NCBI RefSeq assembly: GCF_000003815.2
Contig: NC_049989.1
Coordinates: forward strand, 6,575,717 to 6,639,716
Reading direction: 5' to 3'
DNA: 64,000 bases
From: Branchiostoma floridae
Taxonomy: Eukaryota > Chordata > Leptocardii > Amphioxiformes > Branchiostomatidae
This document shows, piece after piece, positions 61,506 to 64,000 of this stretch. Under the pieces are notes generated by a model. It was not told the origin of the DNA, searched no databases, and saw nothing but the letters and a program-made list of their open reading frames with translations. The stretch's first letter is position 1. Each line of letters opens with the position of its first letter. The position numbers and the translations under genes were made by a program.

Positions 61506-62645
61506 TAAGCCTTCTTTTTTTCGGTAACGTTAACTAACTATTACATTTATTTAAATCACTTTAGATCTACATTCATGTATTTTTTCTTATATATTGTTGT
61601 GGTATTATGGGAGTTGATGTTATGATGAAATATGTCAAAGTACGATATAAAAGAAAACAAAACACAAATATTTCTTTATCTAACGGCAACGTTCCCGGTC
61701 ACTGCTATTTCCTCCGAATGTAACCTCTGCTTGGAATTGGAGAATTTCCTTCAAATGTAGCGCCAATGGGATACTTTGCTCTCGTTCTCAGGTTTTAATT
61801 CTAGTAACCACAGAAGTATCCGAAATTAGTTGTCTCACACTAACGCCAGACTTTCACAAGTAACCGTTCACTAAACGTGAGCAATTACTAAAACCATTAT
61901 AATTCCTGCAGTTTAGTCATTGTAACAGTTATTGTAATAGTTGTTGATCTATCCTGAGAACGAGTTATGACCTTTGACCTAAAGAAAAAGTACATTTTCC
62001 GGAAGCGCTTGCACGGAAAAGAAGAACTGAATTCCTGCGTCCTTATGCTACATTTCTGAACACATCAAAACTCGGACGACTGACCCGACAGAACACAAGG
62101 AATGTAGAAGGTCAGTAGAGCTCTTGTAATACAATATTGACATTTGCATAATATAAAAGCAGTTAAGCCAGTCTTCACTGAGCGTTCATAACTCCATGAT
62201 CAAACATGACAATTAGAAGTGGCAGAATCCACCCACTCCTTACCCGTAACGTTACGACCTTTCCCCTCCAGTAGGGACTGAGACGTTGTGCGTGCTAACG
62301 CTGTATTGTCTAATATAGATTATAGTTTCTGCCTCTCCCTACTTCGGTTTGTCATTGGAACAGTCCACAGTGTGTGTCCATGTTAACGTTGTGCAATGAC
62401 CCGTGACCTTTATATGTCATTTCAATTGAAGGGTGAAGACCGTCGTCAGTGCAGTCTAGTGAATGGCATTTCATTTGCGTCAATGATTTATGAGGTAACC
62501 CGACAGTTTACAGGTAACGTTAAGCCTTACAGCTATTCAAGAATTGTCCCTGCTTGTTTTTGTTATCATGTTAATGTTATATTGTTATGATGCAAGTCAG
62601 ATATTATGTTGAATCAGTTGTAGGTCAGAACAAAATGCTGTAACG
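61506..62645. other. intergenic, no gene recognised
   Basis: A lone CCTCTGCTTGGA at 61726 recalls the foldback FB end but has no partner. Otherwise nothing recognised. Confidence 0.4.
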
Positions 62646-62853
62646 CTAGTTCACCTTTATCTGTTGGGTAACCTATATCCGTTGTTTTTCAAAACAGGGT
62701 ATTTAGGCACATGAAGCCAACCGGTGGTAGTTTAAAACTGCAATGTACTGAAACTATTGCAATTTGAAACCAACGTCTGCCAACGTGATACCCTAAAAAA
62801 ACTGGTTTTAAAAGCAATGGATATAGGTTACCCAATGGATAATGGTGACCTAG
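62646..62853. mobile_element. foldback element with CTAGTTCACC ends (~208 bp)
   Basis: CTAGTTCACCTTTATCTGTT on the left pairs with AATGGATAATGGTGACCTAG on the right. The pairing continues through GGGTAACCTATATCC and CAAAACAGGGTAT. The central loop contains AACCGGTGG. No clear target duplication. Non-coding MITE. Confidence 0.75.
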
Positions 62854-64000
62854 CAATAGATCAGTGATTGCCACAGGTATGCTTTGTAATGTTTCCATGA
62901 CCCTGTGTACAAACATTATGTTTAACATCCTTGTACGTGTACCACAACTTGTCAGCAGGTTACTAGAATGTTGCTGTGCCCTTGCCACATCAATGATTCA
63001 GCATTTTCTGTTAAGGCAATATGAGGTAAAAAAAATATCAGGTAAACAAAGTATACAAAATGCTACATGGCCATTAACAGCAAAATTAAGATCTTATGAC
63101 ATGAATATGATCGATTATTTAGCTTATCTGGTATTTTTTGGTGCTGACTGGTTTGTTGTGGATACTGTAGTGTATGTCATTATATGGCACTAATTGCATG
63201 GTAGATTGCCCTGTCGTTCAGGTGTTGTAAATCACTCTTAAATCAACAGACAGGGTGGTACCACTTTTCTTATCTTGTTGACTTTTATGTGAAGGGTATT
63301 TGGGCAGTCTTAACAAAATGCAATTTTGTAACAGCTTTAAGGAACCAAGCTTTGAGTTTGAATATTTAGCAGAATAAGTCCTAAATTCAACTTGACTGAA
63401 CCATTATAGATTTGCATAGATTTGTTGACAAAAGGCAGATGTACTCTGTAGCTTAGAATATTATACTAAGTCAGCATTGTTAAAAATGCTATTAAGGTTT
63501 AAAAGCTTGAAGCTGAAATACAGCACTTACATCTTACAGATTGATGAGATGTAAGTGCCAATTGTCAAGGTTACATGTCCATTGAATCCCTTTCTTTACC
63601 CCATGCCAAACAATGCTGGAATGGAAGGCAGCTTTCACTACCCTTAAAATTAAATAGAGTCGGTAAGAAGAAGGAGAAAGAAATGTCAAAGGTCACATTT
63701 CTCAGATGCCGTAACCAAGATATGTCCCATGTTGACACCCACTTACACATTGTATTGTGCAACATCAGTGCGTAAAAAGGTTCAGATTTGTCAGATTAGT
63801 TAGCCAATGGCAAAGTCCAACCTCCTGAAGGTGAAGGTTTTAAGTTAATTATTGTAAATGAACTTCCTTATTATACAGTGGAATATTACACACAAAGAAG
63901 CATAAGATATTTCATGCCTTGATAGATGAGAATTAACAGATATGTCATGAAAAAGATATTCTGACGTAAATCTCACTGATCTGGATTTATGATTTGTTAT
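62854..64000. other. intergenic, no gene recognised
   Basis: It includes a perfect 11-bp inverted repeat at 63521-63554 (CACTTACATCT and AGATGTAAGTG, 12-base loop). The frames at 62864-63193 and 63575-63775 show no family features. Confidence 0.4.

Noticed and set aside
62864-63193. 109-residue plus-strand frame
   Set aside because: It starts within foldback-flanking AT-rich DNA, has no family features and no splice context.
63521-63554. microRNA precursor
   Set aside because: The stem is only 11 bp, shorter than a usual pre-miRNA, and nothing else supports it.

Overview
The window is eukaryotic nuclear DNA: genes are split into short exons with GT/AG introns, intergenic space is long, and non-LTR retrotransposon debris and foldback elements are abundant. 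The gene content (a death-effector-domain plus B30.2/SPRY protein and a neighbouring B30.2 paralogue), TTAGGG-type interstitial telomeric sequence and the repeat style point to an invertebrate deuterostome, most likely an amphioxus (Branchiostoma). The species is an inference and no search was run. There are four runs of N, at 23101-23242, 26785-27402, 49290-49485 and 52790-52974.

Layout. (1) 1-9.4 kb, + strand: the 3' eleven exons of a AAA+ ATPase gene resembling the CbbX/SpoVK group, with introns full of nested small transposons and two LINE fragments. (2) 9.4-12.5 kb: 3' flank without recognisable genes. (3) 12.57-27.54 kb: a satellite and foldback domain. Two modules alternate: arrays of quasi-palindromic 14-mers built on ACATATATGTG at about 24-bp spacing, and a ~200-bp foldback element with CTCTCCAAGCAGAGG ends. 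LINE, Penelope-like and mariner-like pieces are inserted into it. (4) 28.3-28.8 kb: a second, 48-bp-unit minisatellite. (5) 29.1-30.4 kb, - strand: possible unrecognised coding exons. (6) 31.5-33.0 kb: a TA-flanked inverted-repeat element, then (CCCTAA)n. (7) 35.5-48.1 kb, - strand: a B30.2/SPRY cluster holding a DED-B30.2 gene (37.1-40.8 kb), a basic-N-terminus B30.2 gene (43.7-48.1 kb) and a possible orphan first exon (35.6 kb). (8) 48.8-56.7 kb: intergenic, with foldback elements carrying target-site duplications, a 682-bp tandem duplication and LINE and Penelope-like fragments. (9) 56.8-60.4 kb, + strand: a complete seven-exon 2-oxoglutarate/Fe(II) dioxygenase. (10) 60.4-64 kb: intergenic, with a degraded LINE and foldbacks.

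The genes do not form one pathway. The DED-B30.2 pair is likely part of an innate-immune or death-fold signalling cluster; the AAA+ and dioxygenase genes look unrelated to it. The most unusual material is the 15-kb palindromic satellite domain. A hammerhead-ribozyme-like motif also recurs in two different retroelement fragments, with different but self-consistent stem I sequences.
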